This document shows positions 1 to 8,530 of a stretch of DNA of 64,000 nucleotides, in pieces. The position numbers and the translations under genes were made by a program. Positions within the stretch are counted from its first letter, which is position 1. Each line of letters opens with the position of its first letter. The stretch covers positions 248,001 to 312,000 of the forward strand of contig NZ_FOCF01000003.1 of NCBI RefSeq assembly GCF_900110035.1. The letters are read 5' to 3'. The DNA is from Sphingomonas gellani (GTDB lineage: Bacteria; Pseudomonadota; Alphaproteobacteria; Sphingomonadales; Sphingomonadaceae). The notes beneath the pieces are model-generated. The model was not told the origin of the DNA. It saw only the letters and a list, made by a program, of their open reading frames with translations, and made no database searches.

Positions 1-249
1 AAGCTGGGCAACCAGAAGGCCGGCACCGCCAGCTATGACTGGAACGGCACCACCGACAGCGGCGAAAAGGCCGGATCCGGGCCGTTCGCGGTGACCGTGG
101 CGGCCGCCAACGGCGGCACCACGGTGAAAAGCCGCGGCCTGGTCTGGGCCCCGGTCGAATCCGTTTCCCTGCCCGCCACGGGCGATCCCACCCTTCAGGT
201 CAGCGGCATCGGCGCCGTTGCCCTGTCCGCCGTCCGTTCGGCCGGCTGA
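1..249 (+). CDS. flgD: Flagellar hook-capping protein FlgD, C-terminal part
   Basis: Only the last 82 codons are present; the frame is open from base 1 and stops with TGA at 247-249. FlgD is the scaffold that caps the growing hook so that FlgE subunits can polymerise. The visible part holds the Tyr-Asp-Trp-Asn-Gly segment of the FlgD Ig/tudor-like region (residues 12-16 of the fragment), followed by a Gly-rich beta segment and a short hydrophobic tail. It lies 24 bases before flgE in the usual flgD-flgE order. The assignment rests on these motifs and on the neighbour; the N-terminal half is outside the window. Confidence 0.88.
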   Translation, partial: KLGNQKAGTASYDWNGTTDSGEKAGSGPFAVTVAAANGGTTVKSRGLVWAPVESVSLPATGDPTLQVSGIGAVALSAVRSAG

Positions 250-273
250 GCCCAATTCCAGGAGCTATTCCCG

Positions 274-1536
274 ATGTCCTTCTACAATTCGCTCAGCGGC
301 CTTCAGGCGTCCCAGACCGACATGTCGGTCATCAGCCACAACCTGGCCAACGTCGCCACCACCGGTTTCAAGAAGAGCCGCACCGACTTCGCCGACGTGA
401 TGGCCTCGTCCGTCGCGGTGGACCCCACCAAGATGGTCGGGTCCGGGGTGGTGGTGAAGGGCAACCGCCAGCAATTCGGTGAGGGTAACCTGACCACCAC
501 GTCGTCGTCGCTGGATCTGGCGATCTCCGGCGACGGGTTCTTCACGGTGAAGACCAGCGGCAATGCGTCGGCAACCGCGTACACGCGCAACGGCAGTTTC
601 CAAATCGATCCGCAGCGCAACATCGTCGATGCACAGGGTTCGTACCTGCAGGTCTATCCGGTCGATGCGGAGGGCAACGTCACCGCCACCGGCGCGGACG
701 GCCTGACCCCGGTGAAGCTGCCCGACAGCAGCGGCATCCCGGTCGCGACCAAGTCGGTGACTCTGGGCGTCAACCTGTCCCCGACTGGCGCCGTCAGCAC
801 CAAGACGTTCGATCGTGCCGACCCGTCGACGTTCAACAATTCCACTGCGACGACGATCTATGACGCGACAGGCAACGCCCAGACGATGACGAGCTATTTC
901 GTCCGGACCAAGGCGTCGACCGATACCGATCCGACCAGCAACTGGTCCGTGTACACCTATGTCGGCGACCAGCCGATGAAGACCGGCGGCTCGACCGCGC
1001 CGACCCAGCTGACCTTTACCTCGGGCAAGCTGACTTCGCCGACGGGCGCGACGACGTTCGACGCCTATGTTCCGGCCGGCAGTGCCTCGAACCAGACGTT
1101 GAAGCTGGACCTGACCGGATCGACGCAGCTGTCGTCGGTCTTTTCGGTCGGCACGCGCAGCCAGGACGGCAAGGCGACGGGCCAGTTGGCGGGCGTCACC
1201 GTGGACACCAACGGCGTCCTGACTGCCAGCTTCTCCAACGGCGACACCAAGAAGCTGGGCAAGGTCGCGCTGGCGAACTTCACCGATCCCGCCGGGCTGA
1301 AGCAGCTGGGCAACAGCTATTGGTCGGCGACCGGCATTTCCGGCAACGCCAAGATGGGTGCCGCGAACGAGAACGGGTACGGCAACATGATGTCGGGCAC
1401 ACTGGAAGGGTCCAACGTCGACATCACGGAGGAACTGGTCGCGCTGATCGCGGCACAGCGGAACTTCCAGGCCAATGCCAAGGCGCTCGATACGCAGAGC
1501 CAGATCTCGCAGACCATCTTCAACATCCGCAGCTGA
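274..1536 (+). CDS. flgE: Flagellar hook protein FlgE
   Basis: This 420-aa protein is the structural subunit of the hook, the flexible joint between rod and filament. The N-terminal flagellar rod/hook signature (SHNLANVATTGFKK, residues 21-34) and the C-terminal FlgE/F/G helix, with GSNVDITEELVALI near residues 380-393, are both intact. The middle is a low-identity, Ser/Thr/Gly-rich hook domain of normal length for short-hook alphaproteobacteria. A GGAG Shine-Dalgarno sequence sits about 10 bases before the ATG. It is followed after 23 bases by flgF in one transcription unit. Confidence 0.96.
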   Translation: MSFYNSLSGLQASQTDMSVISHNLANVATTGFKKSRTDFADVMASSVAVDPTKMVGSGVVVKGNRQQFGEGNLTTTSSSLDLAISGDGFFTVKTSGNASATAYTRNGSFQIDPQRNIVDAQGSYLQVYPVDAEGNVTATGADGLTPVKLPDSSGIPVATKSVTLGVNLSPTGAVSTKTFDRADPSTFNNSTATTIYDATGNAQTMTSYFVRTKASTDTDPTSNWSVYTYVGDQPMKTGGSTAPTQLTFTSGKLTSPTGATTFDAYVPAGSASNQTLKLDLTGSTQLSSVFSVGTRSQDGKATGQLAGVTVDTNGVLTASFSNGDTKKLGKVALANFTDPAGLKQLGNSYWSATGISGNAKMGAANENGYGNMMSGTLEGSNVDITEELVALIAAQRNFQANAKALDTQSQISQTIFNIRS

Positions 1537-1559
1537 TCGCAGGAAGCGGGAGCACGTAA

Positions 1560-2306
1560 TTGGACAAGCTGGTCTACACTGCGGCGACGGGCCTGCGCGC
1601 GCACATGGCGGCGCAGGCGGCGATCGCCAACAACATGGCGAACGCGTCCACCACCGGTTTTCGTGCCGACCGCGTCGTGTTCGACCGCATCGACCTGAAA
1701 GGTGGCGGCGCGACGTTGCAGGCGCGCGCGCCGACCTCCGAAGAGGTGACGGACGCCGACCGCACGCCCGGCACGATCCAGACCACCGGCCGCCCGCTGG
1801 ACGTCGCGATGAACGGCAACGACACCTGGCTGGCGGTACAGTCCGCCGACGGGTCGGAGGCGTATACGCGTCGCGGCGACCTGGAGGTTTCCCCCTCCGG
1901 CGTCCTTCAGACCGGTGACGGGTTCATCGTGCAGGGTGGATCGGGTCCGATCAGCCTGCCGCCGTACAAGTCGCTGTCGATCGCGAACGACGGCTCCATC
2001 TCCATCGTCCCGCCCGAAGGGGGCGAGCCGCAGATCGTCGACAAGCTGAAGATGGTGTCCGCCAAGGGCACCGACACGGTGAAGGGCCTCGACAACCTGC
2101 TGAAGGTGCGCGGCGGCGGTACGCTGCCCGACGACATGGACGCCAAGCTGACGTCCGGCGCGCTGGAAGGGTCCAACGTCAACATGACGCAGGCGCTGGT
2201 CGACATGATCGAGAACCAGCGGTCCTACGAAGTCACGGCCAACCTGATGAAGGAGGCCAAGTCCATGGACGAAAGCAGCGCATCGATCATGCGCCTGCCG
2301 AGCTAA
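1560..2306 (+). CDS. flgF: Flagellar proximal rod protein FlgF
   Basis: This 248-aa rod protein belongs to the FlgE/F/G family. It has the N-terminal motif IANNMANASTTGF (about residues 21-33) and the C-terminal helix LEGSNVNMTQALVDMIENQR. The start is TTG at 1560, placed 3 bases after an in-frame TAA-like context and preceded by a purine-rich AGGAAGCGGGAG ribosome site. No ATG with a better site gives the conserved N terminus. It sits between flgE and flgG, 11 bases before flgG, as in most flg operons. Function (proximal rod segment crossing the periplasm) follows from the family. Confidence 0.95.
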   Translation: MDKLVYTAATGLRAHMAAQAAIANNMANASTTGFRADRVVFDRIDLKGGGATLQARAPTSEEVTDADRTPGTIQTTGRPLDVAMNGNDTWLAVQSADGSEAYTRRGDLEVSPSGVLQTGDGFIVQGGSGPISLPPYKSLSIANDGSISIVPPEGGEPQIVDKLKMVSAKGTDTVKGLDNLLKVRGGGTLPDDMDAKLTSGALEGSNVNMTQALVDMIENQRSYEVTANLMKEAKSMDESSASIMRLPS

Positions 2307-2317
2307 GGAAGAAACGA

Positions 2318-3100
2318 ATGTCCTCCTCCGCCATGCACATCGCGCGCACCGGGCTCGACGCCCAGGACATGCGCATGCGGGTGATCTCCAACAACCTGGC
2401 CAACGTCAACACGACCGGGTTCAAGAAGGATCGCGCCTCGTTCGAGACGCTGGCCTATCAGGTCGTCACCGCGCCGGGCGCGGCGTCGTCGTCCGAATCG
2501 AAGTATGCGACGGGCCTGAACCTCGGCACCGGCGTGAAGATCCAGGGTACGGCGCGCATCGACACGCAGGGGTCGATGCAGACGACGGGCAACAGCTTCG
2601 ACCTGGCGCTGGACGGCGACGGATATTTCCAGGTGCAGATGCCCGGCGGCCAGTTGGGCTATACCCGCGCCGGCAACTTCTCGCGCTCGCCCGAGGGGCT
2701 GCTGGTCACCAGCGAGGGCTATCAGGTGATGCCCGGCATCACCGTGCCCGAAGGGGCGACCAACGTCACCATCGGCATGGACGGGACCGTGTCCGCGACG
2801 GTCAACGGCCAGTCGTCAGAAATCGGGCAGATCCAGGTCGCCAGCTTTCCCAACGCCACCGGTCTTCAGTCCAAGGGCGACAACTACCTGCTGGAAACTG
2901 CCGCATCGGGCGCCGCAAACCTGGGTGTCGCGGGGCAGGATGGGCGCGGCAACGTCCGGCAGGGCATGCTGGAGGCGTCCAACGTCAACGTGGTCGAGGA
3001 GCTGGTCGACATGATCGAGACCCAGCGCGCCTATGAGGTCAATTCCAAGATGATCTCCGCCACCGATGACATGCTGAAATACGTCAACCAGAACATCTGA
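2318..3100 (+). CDS. flgG: Flagellar distal rod protein FlgG
   Basis: This 260-aa distal rod subunit carries the rod signature ISNNLANVNTTGFKK near residues 23-37, a conserved GYFQVQMPGG segment in the middle, and the C-terminal LEASNVNVVEELVDMIETQR helix. The length is that of canonical FlgG (about 260 aa). A GGAAGAAACG Shine-Dalgarno region precedes the ATG. It is 6 bases upstream of the next start, so it is likely translationally linked to flgH. Confidence 0.97.
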   Translation: MSSSAMHIARTGLDAQDMRMRVISNNLANVNTTGFKKDRASFETLAYQVVTAPGAASSSESKYATGLNLGTGVKIQGTARIDTQGSMQTTGNSFDLALDGDGYFQVQMPGGQLGYTRAGNFSRSPEGLLVTSEGYQVMPGITVPEGATNVTIGMDGTVSATVNGQSSEIGQIQVASFPNATGLQSKGDNYLLETAASGAANLGVAGQDGRGNVRQGMLEASNVNVVEELVDMIETQRAYEVNSKMISATDDMLKYVNQNI

Positions 3101-3106
3101 TCGGTT

Positions 3107-3814
3107 TTGCACGCCATGATCCGCTCATTCCGTTTGTCGCTGTTCGCTCTGCCGGTCGTCATGCTGGCGGTCGCCGCGCCGTCGCCGGCCCTGGCTGGCC
3201 TGTTCGGCAAGAAGGCACCGCCCGAGGATTTCTCCACCACGCATCCCGCCGCCGTGCCGATCGCACCGCCGGTGATCGCCACCGGCGCGATCTTCCAGGC
3301 CGACAACGGCTATGCCGCGCTGTACGAGGGGTGGCGCGCGCGTCGTGTCGGCGATCCGGTCACCATCGTGCTGGTGGAAAAGACGGCGGCGTCCAAATCG
3401 TCCTCGTCCAAGCTGGGCTCGACCGGCGATTTCGGCCTGACCCCGCCCAGCACCGGCCCGCTGTCGCTGTTCAAGAACAGCGATATCGGCGCCAGCGGCT
3501 CGCGCAATTTCAACGGCGCGGGCACGTCCGACCAGGCCAACTCGCTGACCGGAGAGATCAGCGTCACGGTGGCGCAGGTGTTCCCGAACGGCACCATGCT
3601 GGTCCAGGGTCAGAAGCGCGTCACGCTGAACCGCGGCGACGAGTTCATCCGCATCAAGGGGCTGATCCGCACCGCCGACGTGGACGCCAACAACCGCGTC
3701 GCCTCCACCCGCGTCGCGGATGCGCAGATCGCCTATACCGGCAAGGGCGATGTCGCCCGCGCCGGACGCCAGGGCTGGCTGTCGCGCTTTTTCCAGACTG
3801 TTTCGCCCTTTTGA
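3107..3814 (+). CDS. flgH: Flagellar L-ring protein FlgH (no lipobox cysteine)
   Basis: FlgH forms the outer-membrane L-ring bushing around the rod. The family block (WRARRVGDPVTIVLVEKT, about residues 75-92) and the C-terminal half with ANNRVASTRVADAQIAYTGKG support the call. Translation may start at TTG 3107 or ATG 3116; the ATG gives a cleaner signal sequence. The signal ends in PSPALA followed by GLFGKK. Most FlgH proteins are lipoproteins with a Leu-x-Gly-Cys lipobox, but no cysteine is present here, which suggests signal peptidase I processing. The gene is 235 codons from the TTG and lies between flgG and flgI. Confidence 0.93.
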   Translation: MHAMIRSFRLSLFALPVVMLAVAAPSPALAGLFGKKAPPEDFSTTHPAAVPIAPPVIATGAIFQADNGYAALYEGWRARRVGDPVTIVLVEKTAASKSSSSKLGSTGDFGLTPPSTGPLSLFKNSDIGASGSRNFNGAGTSDQANSLTGEISVTVAQVFPNGTMLVQGQKRVTLNRGDEFIRIKGLIRTADVDANNRVASTRVADAQIAYTGKGDVARAGRQGWLSRFFQTVSPF

Positions 3815-3863
3815 CCCCGCTCGTTAGCGGCCCGGTAACCATGTTCGCGCCAGGATCGGCATC

Positions 3864-4976
3864 ATGAAGACGTTTCGCACCCTGCTTGCCTGCATCTTCG
3901 CCATGTGTTGGGTGGTCGCGTTCAGCGGCCCGGCACATGCCGACCGGATCAAGGACCTGGGCGGGTTCCAGGGCATCCGCGCCAACCAGCTGACCGGTTA
4001 CGGCATCGTGGTCGGCCTGCCGGGCACGGGCGACGACAATCTGGAGTATACGGTGCAGAGCCTGAAGGCGGTGGCGAGCCGGTTCGGCCTGCAACTACCG
4101 CCGGGTGCCAATCCGGGCATGAAGAACGCGGCCGTGGTGCTGGTCACCGCAGAGCTGCCCGCCTTTGCCAAGCCGGGCCAGCGGCTGGACATCACCGTCG
4201 CATCGATGGGCAAGGCGAAGTCGCTGCGCGGCGGCAGCCTGATCATGACCCCGCTGCTCGGCGCGGATGGGCAGATCTATGCGATGGCACAGGGCAACCT
4301 GGCCGTCGGCGGCCTGGGCGCGGAGGGCGCGGACGGGTCGAAGATCGTCGTCAACATCCCCTCGACCGGCCGCATTCCCGAAGGTGCGACCGTGGAGCGC
4401 GCGGTGTCGACCGGCTTCGACACGGCGCCCACGCTGACCTTCAACCTCCAGCGCGCCGACTTCACCACCGCGCAGAACGTCGCCGCCGCGATCAACCGGA
4501 AGCTGGGCTTCGGCAGCGCCGAGGCGCTCGACGCGGTGTCCGTGTCCGTCAAGGCGCCGGTCGGCGCCGACGTGCGCGCATCCATGATGAGCGCGATCGA
4601 GAACCTCGACGTGGCCTCCGCCGAACCGTCGGCCAAGGTGATCGTCAACGCGCGCACCGGCACCGTGGTCATCAACTCCGCCGTGCGCGTCGGACCCGCC
4701 GCCGTCACCCATGGCAAGCTGACGGTCCGCATCGACGAGAACCAGCGCATCAGCCAGCCGGCCCCCTTCAGCCAGGGACAGACCGCCGCCGTGCAGAAGT
4801 CGGGCGTCGCGGTGGAGGAGGAGCGTCGTCCGATGTTCCTGCTCGCTCCGGGGCCGAAGCTGGCCGATGTGGTGAAGGCGGTGAACGCGATCGGCGCGTC
4901 GCCCGCCGACTTGGTCGCCATCCTGGAGGCGCTGAAGGAAGCGGGCGCGTTGAAGGCGGAGTTGATCGTCCTGTGA
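3864..4976 (+). CDS. flgI: Flagellar P-ring protein FlgI
   Basis: This 370-aa periplasmic protein forms the P-ring in the peptidoglycan layer. It has a classical Sec signal peptide ending in AHA (about residue 26), directly followed by DRIKDLGGFQGIRANQLTGY, the characteristic mature N terminus. GYGIVVGLPGTGDD and SAVRVGPAAVTHGKLTV are further family blocks. A 49-base gap separates it from flgH, while the stop overlaps the next gene's GTG start (GTGA). Confidence 0.97.
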   Translation: MKTFRTLLACIFAMCWVVAFSGPAHADRIKDLGGFQGIRANQLTGYGIVVGLPGTGDDNLEYTVQSLKAVASRFGLQLPPGANPGMKNAAVVLVTAELPAFAKPGQRLDITVASMGKAKSLRGGSLIMTPLLGADGQIYAMAQGNLAVGGLGAEGADGSKIVVNIPSTGRIPEGATVERAVSTGFDTAPTLTFNLQRADFTTAQNVAAAINRKLGFGSAEALDAVSVSVKAPVGADVRASMMSAIENLDVASAEPSAKVIVNARTGTVVINSAVRVGPAAVTHGKLTVRIDENQRISQPAPFSQGQTAAVQKSGVAVEEERRPMFLLAPGPKLADVVKAVNAIGASPADLVAILEALKEAGALKAELIVL

Positions 4977-5341
4977 GCGACATTCCCGCCGTCCCGAACG
5001 CCGCGGCGCCGACGCCGACCGCCGGCATCTCCACGGACACCAGCCGGCTGAAATCGGGCGCCAACCTGAAGGCGGCGGGCGAGAAGTTCGAGGCGGTGTT
5101 CACCGGCATGATGCTGAAGTCGATGCGACAGGCGAAACTGGCCGATCCGCTGTTCGACTCGAAGGCGATCGACACGTTCAGCGAGATGCAGGATGCGCAG
5201 ATCGCAAAGACCATGGCGCAGCATGCACCGATGGGAATCGGCAAGGCGATGACGGAGTTTCTGTCGAAATCGCAAAAACTTGCCGAGGCTGACGCTTCTA
5301 AACCGAATCTTAACCAGCCAGGCACTAGCCCGCCGAAATGA
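4973..5341 (+). CDS. flgJ: FlgJ-like rod-binding protein (chaperone domain only)
   Basis: This 122-aa protein starts at a GTG overlapping the flgI stop (GTGA) and ends with an ATGA overlap to flgK. The core, with FEAVFTGMMLKSMRQA (about residues 39-54) and a second helix pair ending at GIGKAMTEFLS, matches the rod-binding domain of FlgJ. The C-terminal glucosaminidase/muramidase domain of enterobacterial FlgJ is absent, as is normal in alphaproteobacteria, where a separate hydrolase opens the cell wall. The last 20 residues are Pro/Asn-rich. The 3' end also holds a CtrA-like site for flgK (5299-5314). Confidence 0.9.
   Translation: MSDIPAVPNAAAPTPTAGISTDTSRLKSGANLKAAGEKFEAVFTGMMLKSMRQAKLADPLFDSKAIDTFSEMQDAQIAKTMAQHAPMGIGKAMTEFLSKSQKLAEADASKPNLNQPGTSPPK
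5299..5314 (+). promoter_or_regulatory. CtrA-like binding site before flgK
   Basis: The sequence TAAA-CCGAATC-TTAAC matches the CtrA consensus TTAA-N7-TTAAC at 8 of 9 specified bases. It lies 24 bases before the flgK ATG, inside an AT-rich patch at the 3' end of flgJ where the surrounding sequence is strongly GC-rich. Control of late flagellar genes by CtrA is established in several alphaproteobacteria, and a SciP-type CtrA partner is encoded at 31955. This is an inference from pattern only. Confidence 0.45.
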
Positions 5342-6681
5342 GCGATCTGCTCTCCATCGGCGCATCCGGCGTCCGCGCGTATCAGACCGCGCTGTCCACA
5401 GTGGGCGAAAACATCGCCAACGCGGGGAGCAGCACCTATGCGCGCCGATCCGTCGAGCTGAAGGAGGTATCGGCAGGGCAGGGGCTGAGTGCCACGCGCA
5501 TGGACGCCGGCATGGGCGTCGCGGTCGGCGGCATCGCCCGTTCCACCGACGTCTACGCCGGCCAGGCGGTCCGCTCCGCCGGCGCCGACCTGTCGCGCAC
5601 AACTACGGGCACGACGTGGTTGGGCCGCATCCAGTCGGCCCTGACCGGCGATCAGGTTTCCAACCGACTCACCTCGTTCTTCTCCGCCGCCAGCAGCCTG
5701 GCGGCCGACCCGACATCGAGTGCGCTGCGCGCCAATCTGCTCGGTACCGCCACCACCACGGCGGCGGCGTTCACCGCCACCGGCAATGCGTTCGACCGCA
5801 TCGACCAGGATTTCGACGCGTCCGCGCTGAACGCCGCGCGCGACCTGACCTCGTTCGCCACCTCTCTGGCGCGGATCAACGACGGATTGGGCCGGACCCA
5901 GCCCGGCACGGCTGCGGCGGCGCAGCTGGCCGACCAGCGCGACCAGATCCTTCAGCAGATGAGCGACATCTCCACCGTCAGTGCCACCTTCGACCAGGTC
6001 GGGCGCGCGACGGTGAAGGCGGGCGGCGCGAACGGTCCGACGCTGGTGTGGATGACGGAGGCCGGCGCGGTGTCCTATCGCCGCAACGCGGAGGGCGCGG
6101 TCAGCTTTTCCGTCGCGTTCGGCGGAGATCAGACGCCGCTGGCGACGGAGGGCGGCGCGATCGCCGGTCTGGTCGACGGCGCCGAAAAGATCGCTGCCGC
6201 GCGCACCACGCTGAACGACATCGCCACCAGTTTCGTGAAGACGGTCAACGACGTGCAGGCCAGCGGCGACGACCTGGATCGCAAGCCCGGCGGCCCCCTG
6301 TTCGCGACCGGCGCGGACGCGACCGACATCACCGTCGCGATGACCGACGGGCGCGGCATCGCCGCGTCGGCGCGGGGCGGCGGCGTGCGCGATGCATCCA
6401 ACCTGGCGATGTTGCAGGTCGACCGCGTGGCCAAGGGGTTCGAGGCGAACACCACCGCGCTGGTGACCTCCACCGCGAGCGCGATCGATCAGAAGAACAC
6501 CATCGCCGATGCGCAGGCCGCGATCCGCCAGGGCGCGCTGACGACGTTGTCGACGACGACCGGCGTAAGCCTCGATTCGGAGGCGGTCGACCTGATGCGG
6601 TTCCAGCAGGCCTATTCGGCATCGAGCCGCGTGATCCAGGTCGCGCGCGACACCTTCCAGTCCATTCTCGAAATTCGGTAA
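5338..6681 (+). CDS. flgK: Flagellar hook-filament junction protein FlgK (HAP1)
   Basis: This 447-aa protein is the first hook-associated protein. The N terminus (SIGASGVRAYQTALSTVGEN followed by IANAGSSTYARR) and the C-terminal SEAVDLMRFQQAYSASSRVIQ segment are the paired helices that pack into the tubular core of hook and filament. The ATG at 5338 overlaps the flgJ stop (ATGA). A CtrA-like site ends 24 bases upstream, so a second promoter inside the operon is possible. flgL follows 9 bases after the stop. Confidence 0.95.
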   Translation: MSDLLSIGASGVRAYQTALSTVGENIANAGSSTYARRSVELKEVSAGQGLSATRMDAGMGVAVGGIARSTDVYAGQAVRSAGADLSRTTTGTTWLGRIQSALTGDQVSNRLTSFFSAASSLAADPTSSALRANLLGTATTTAAAFTATGNAFDRIDQDFDASALNAARDLTSFATSLARINDGLGRTQPGTAAAAQLADQRDQILQQMSDISTVSATFDQVGRATVKAGGANGPTLVWMTEAGAVSYRRNAEGAVSFSVAFGGDQTPLATEGGAIAGLVDGAEKIAAARTTLNDIATSFVKTVNDVQASGDDLDRKPGGPLFATGADATDITVAMTDGRGIAASARGGGVRDASNLAMLQVDRVAKGFEANTTALVTSTASAIDQKNTIADAQAAIRQGALTTLSTTTGVSLDSEAVDLMRFQQAYSASSRVIQVARDTFQSILEIR

Positions 6682-6690
6682 GCGCCGCCC

Positions 6691-7584
6691 ATGCAGATAT
6701 CCACCAGCATGTTCTACGACACGTCGTCCAAGCGGATGACGGCGCTGAACGACCGCGCGACCCTGTTGCAGACGCAGATCTCCACCGGCAAGAAGATCCA
6801 GACGCCGTCGGAGAACCCGGTGCTGTCGCAGCAGTCGGCCGAGTTCGACCGGATGGACTCGGATGCCAAGGTCTATGGCACCAACCTGACGCTGGCCGAT
6901 TCGCAGCTGAGCCAGACGGACAGCACGCTGAAACAGATCGCCAGCCAGGTTCAGCGCGCGCTGGAACTCGCGATCCAGGCGGCCAGCGGCACGCAGAACG
7001 GCGCGACCCGGTCGATCATCGGCAACGAGCTGGGCTCCATCGTCGGCGCCCTGCAGGGCCTGGCGAACACGTCCGACGTGCGCGGCCAGCCGCTGTTCGG
7101 CACGCCCGACGGCACGCCGGCGGTGTCGCGCGATGCGCAGGGCAATTTCTCCTACGCCAAGACCAACGTGTCGGAAATCCCGATCGGCGATGGTCAGACG
7201 GTTCAGGCGAACGAGTCGGCCGAACGCGTGTTCACCTTTAAGGGCAAGGACACGCTGAGCGTGATCGCCAAGTTGGCGGCCGCGTTGCAGGGCGGTGGTG
7301 ACGTCGGCGACACCGTGAAGGACGCGCTGGGCGACCTGAACGATGCGAACGACCAGGTGTCGACCGTGCGCGCCTCCGTCGGTGCCCGCGCGGCGCGCGT
7401 CGACCTGCAACAGACGCTGCTGACCCAGTCGAACACCGACCGCGCCGCGCTGCGGTCCTCGGTGGAGGACGTCGACGTCACCAGCGCGATCGCCGAGCTG
7501 CAAAAGACGATGACCGTCCTGTCGGCGACCCAGGCCAGCTTCACCAAGCTGTCCAGCCTGTCGCTGTTCGACTATCTGAAATAA
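6691..7584 (+). CDS. flgL: Flagellar hook-filament junction protein FlgL (HAP3)
   Basis: This 297-aa flagellin-like protein forms the adapter between FlgK and the filament. The N terminus has the flagellin-type motif RMTALNDRATLLQTQISTGK (about residues 11-30) and the C terminus the matching helix ending in LSLFDYLK. The middle is reduced compared with flagellin. It is separated from flgK by 9 bases and from motA by 78 bases that include an inverted repeat. Confidence 0.93.
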   Translation: MQISTSMFYDTSSKRMTALNDRATLLQTQISTGKKIQTPSENPVLSQQSAEFDRMDSDAKVYGTNLTLADSQLSQTDSTLKQIASQVQRALELAIQAASGTQNGATRSIIGNELGSIVGALQGLANTSDVRGQPLFGTPDGTPAVSRDAQGNFSYAKTNVSEIPIGDGQTVQANESAERVFTFKGKDTLSVIAKLAAALQGGGDVGDTVKDALGDLNDANDQVSTVRASVGARAARVDLQQTLLTQSNTDRAALRSSVEDVDVTSAIAELQKTMTVLSATQASFTKLSSLSLFDYLK

Positions 7585-7597
7585 CGCGCGCGCCGGT

Positions 7598-7622
7598 AAC
7601 CGGATGGCTACGTTCTCCGGTT
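7598..7622. repeat. Inverted repeat between flgL and motA
   Basis: AACCGGA (7598-7604) and TCCGGTT (7616-7622) form a perfect 7-bp stem with an 11-base loop, 40 bases before motA. No T-run follows. It may be a weak flgL terminator or an operator for motA; neither can be decided by reading. Confidence 0.35.
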
Positions 7623-7662
7623 AACACTGTTCCTCGCAATCCCGGGGGATAGATAGCCAGCC

Positions 7663-8526
7663 ATGTTTCCGGCAATCGGTCTTGTTGTTCTTTTCGCGAT
7701 GGTGTTCGGCGGCTTCGCCTTCACCGGCGGCGCGCTCGGCCCCGTGTTCGAGGCGATCCCGCACGAGCTCATCATCATCGGCGGCGCCGCTGTCGGCGCG
7801 CTCATCATCGGCAATTCCGGTGCGGAGCTGAAGGCGATGGGCGGCGGCCTGGCCAAGGTGTTCAAGGGGCCGAAGTACAAGAAGCAGGATTATCTCGACG
7901 TCATCTTCCTGGTCAGCAAGCTGATGAAGATGCTGCGGACCGAAGGGCCGATCGCGCTGGAGCCGCATGTCGAGGATCCGAAGTCCTCCGCCGTGTTCGC
8001 CGAATATCCGCGCCTCCAGGCCGACCACACGCTGGTCAACCTGATCGCCGACACGCTGCGCCTGGTGGTGGTGTCGTCGGGCACCCTCGACGTGCATGCG
8101 GTCGAAGAGGTCATGGACAATTCCATCAAGACCCACCACCACGAGGTGGAGGGGCCGCACGGCACGCTGCAAAGCCTGGCCGATGCGCTGCCCGCGCTGG
8201 GCATCGTCGCCGCCGTGTTGGGCATCGTGAAGACCATGGGTTCGATCGACAAGCCGCCTGCCATCCTGGGCGGCATGATCGGGTCGGCGCTGGTCGGCAC
8301 CTTCATGGGCGTGCTGCTCGCTTATGGCATCGTGTCGCCGCTGGCGGGACGGTTGAAGCAGGTGCTGGACGCCGATGCCGCGATCTACCACACGGTGAAG
8401 CAGATCATCATCGCCTCGCTGCACGGCCATCCGCAGCCGCTGGTGATTGAGGCTGCGCGCTCCGGCATCGCGCACAAGAACCAGCCCGGCTTCGCCGAAG
8501 TCTTCGACGGGCTGCGCGGGCGCTGA
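7663..8526 (+). CDS. motA: Flagellar motor stator protein MotA
   Basis: This 287-aa inner-membrane stator subunit has four hydrophobic segments (about residues 1-25, 32-52, 175-200 and 208-232). The large cytoplasmic loop contains the segment PRLQADHTLVNLIADTLRL, and the fourth membrane region has SALVGTFMGVLLAYGIVSPL. Length and layout match the H+-type MotA family. The stop is 4 bases before motB, the usual pairing. Confidence 0.95.
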   Translation: MFPAIGLVVLFAMVFGGFAFTGGALGPVFEAIPHELIIIGGAAVGALIIGNSGAELKAMGGGLAKVFKGPKYKKQDYLDVIFLVSKLMKMLRTEGPIALEPHVEDPKSSAVFAEYPRLQADHTLVNLIADTLRLVVVSSGTLDVHAVEEVMDNSIKTHHHEVEGPHGTLQSLADALPALGIVAAVLGIVKTMGSIDKPPAILGGMIGSALVGTFMGVLLAYGIVSPLAGRLKQVLDADAAIYHTVKQIIIASLHGHPQPLVIEAARSGIAHKNQPGFAEVFDGLRGR

Positions 8527-8530
8527 TCCG

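Noticed and set aside
3831..3846. CtrA-like TTAG-N7-GTAAC between flgH and flgI
   Set aside because: Two mismatches to TTAA-N7-TTAAC; close to chance expectation in this length of sequence.
4768..7503. 911-codon minus-strand frame opposite flgI-flgL
   Set aside because: Arg/His/Gln-rich shadow of GC-rich coding DNA; the plus strand holds recognised flagellar genes.
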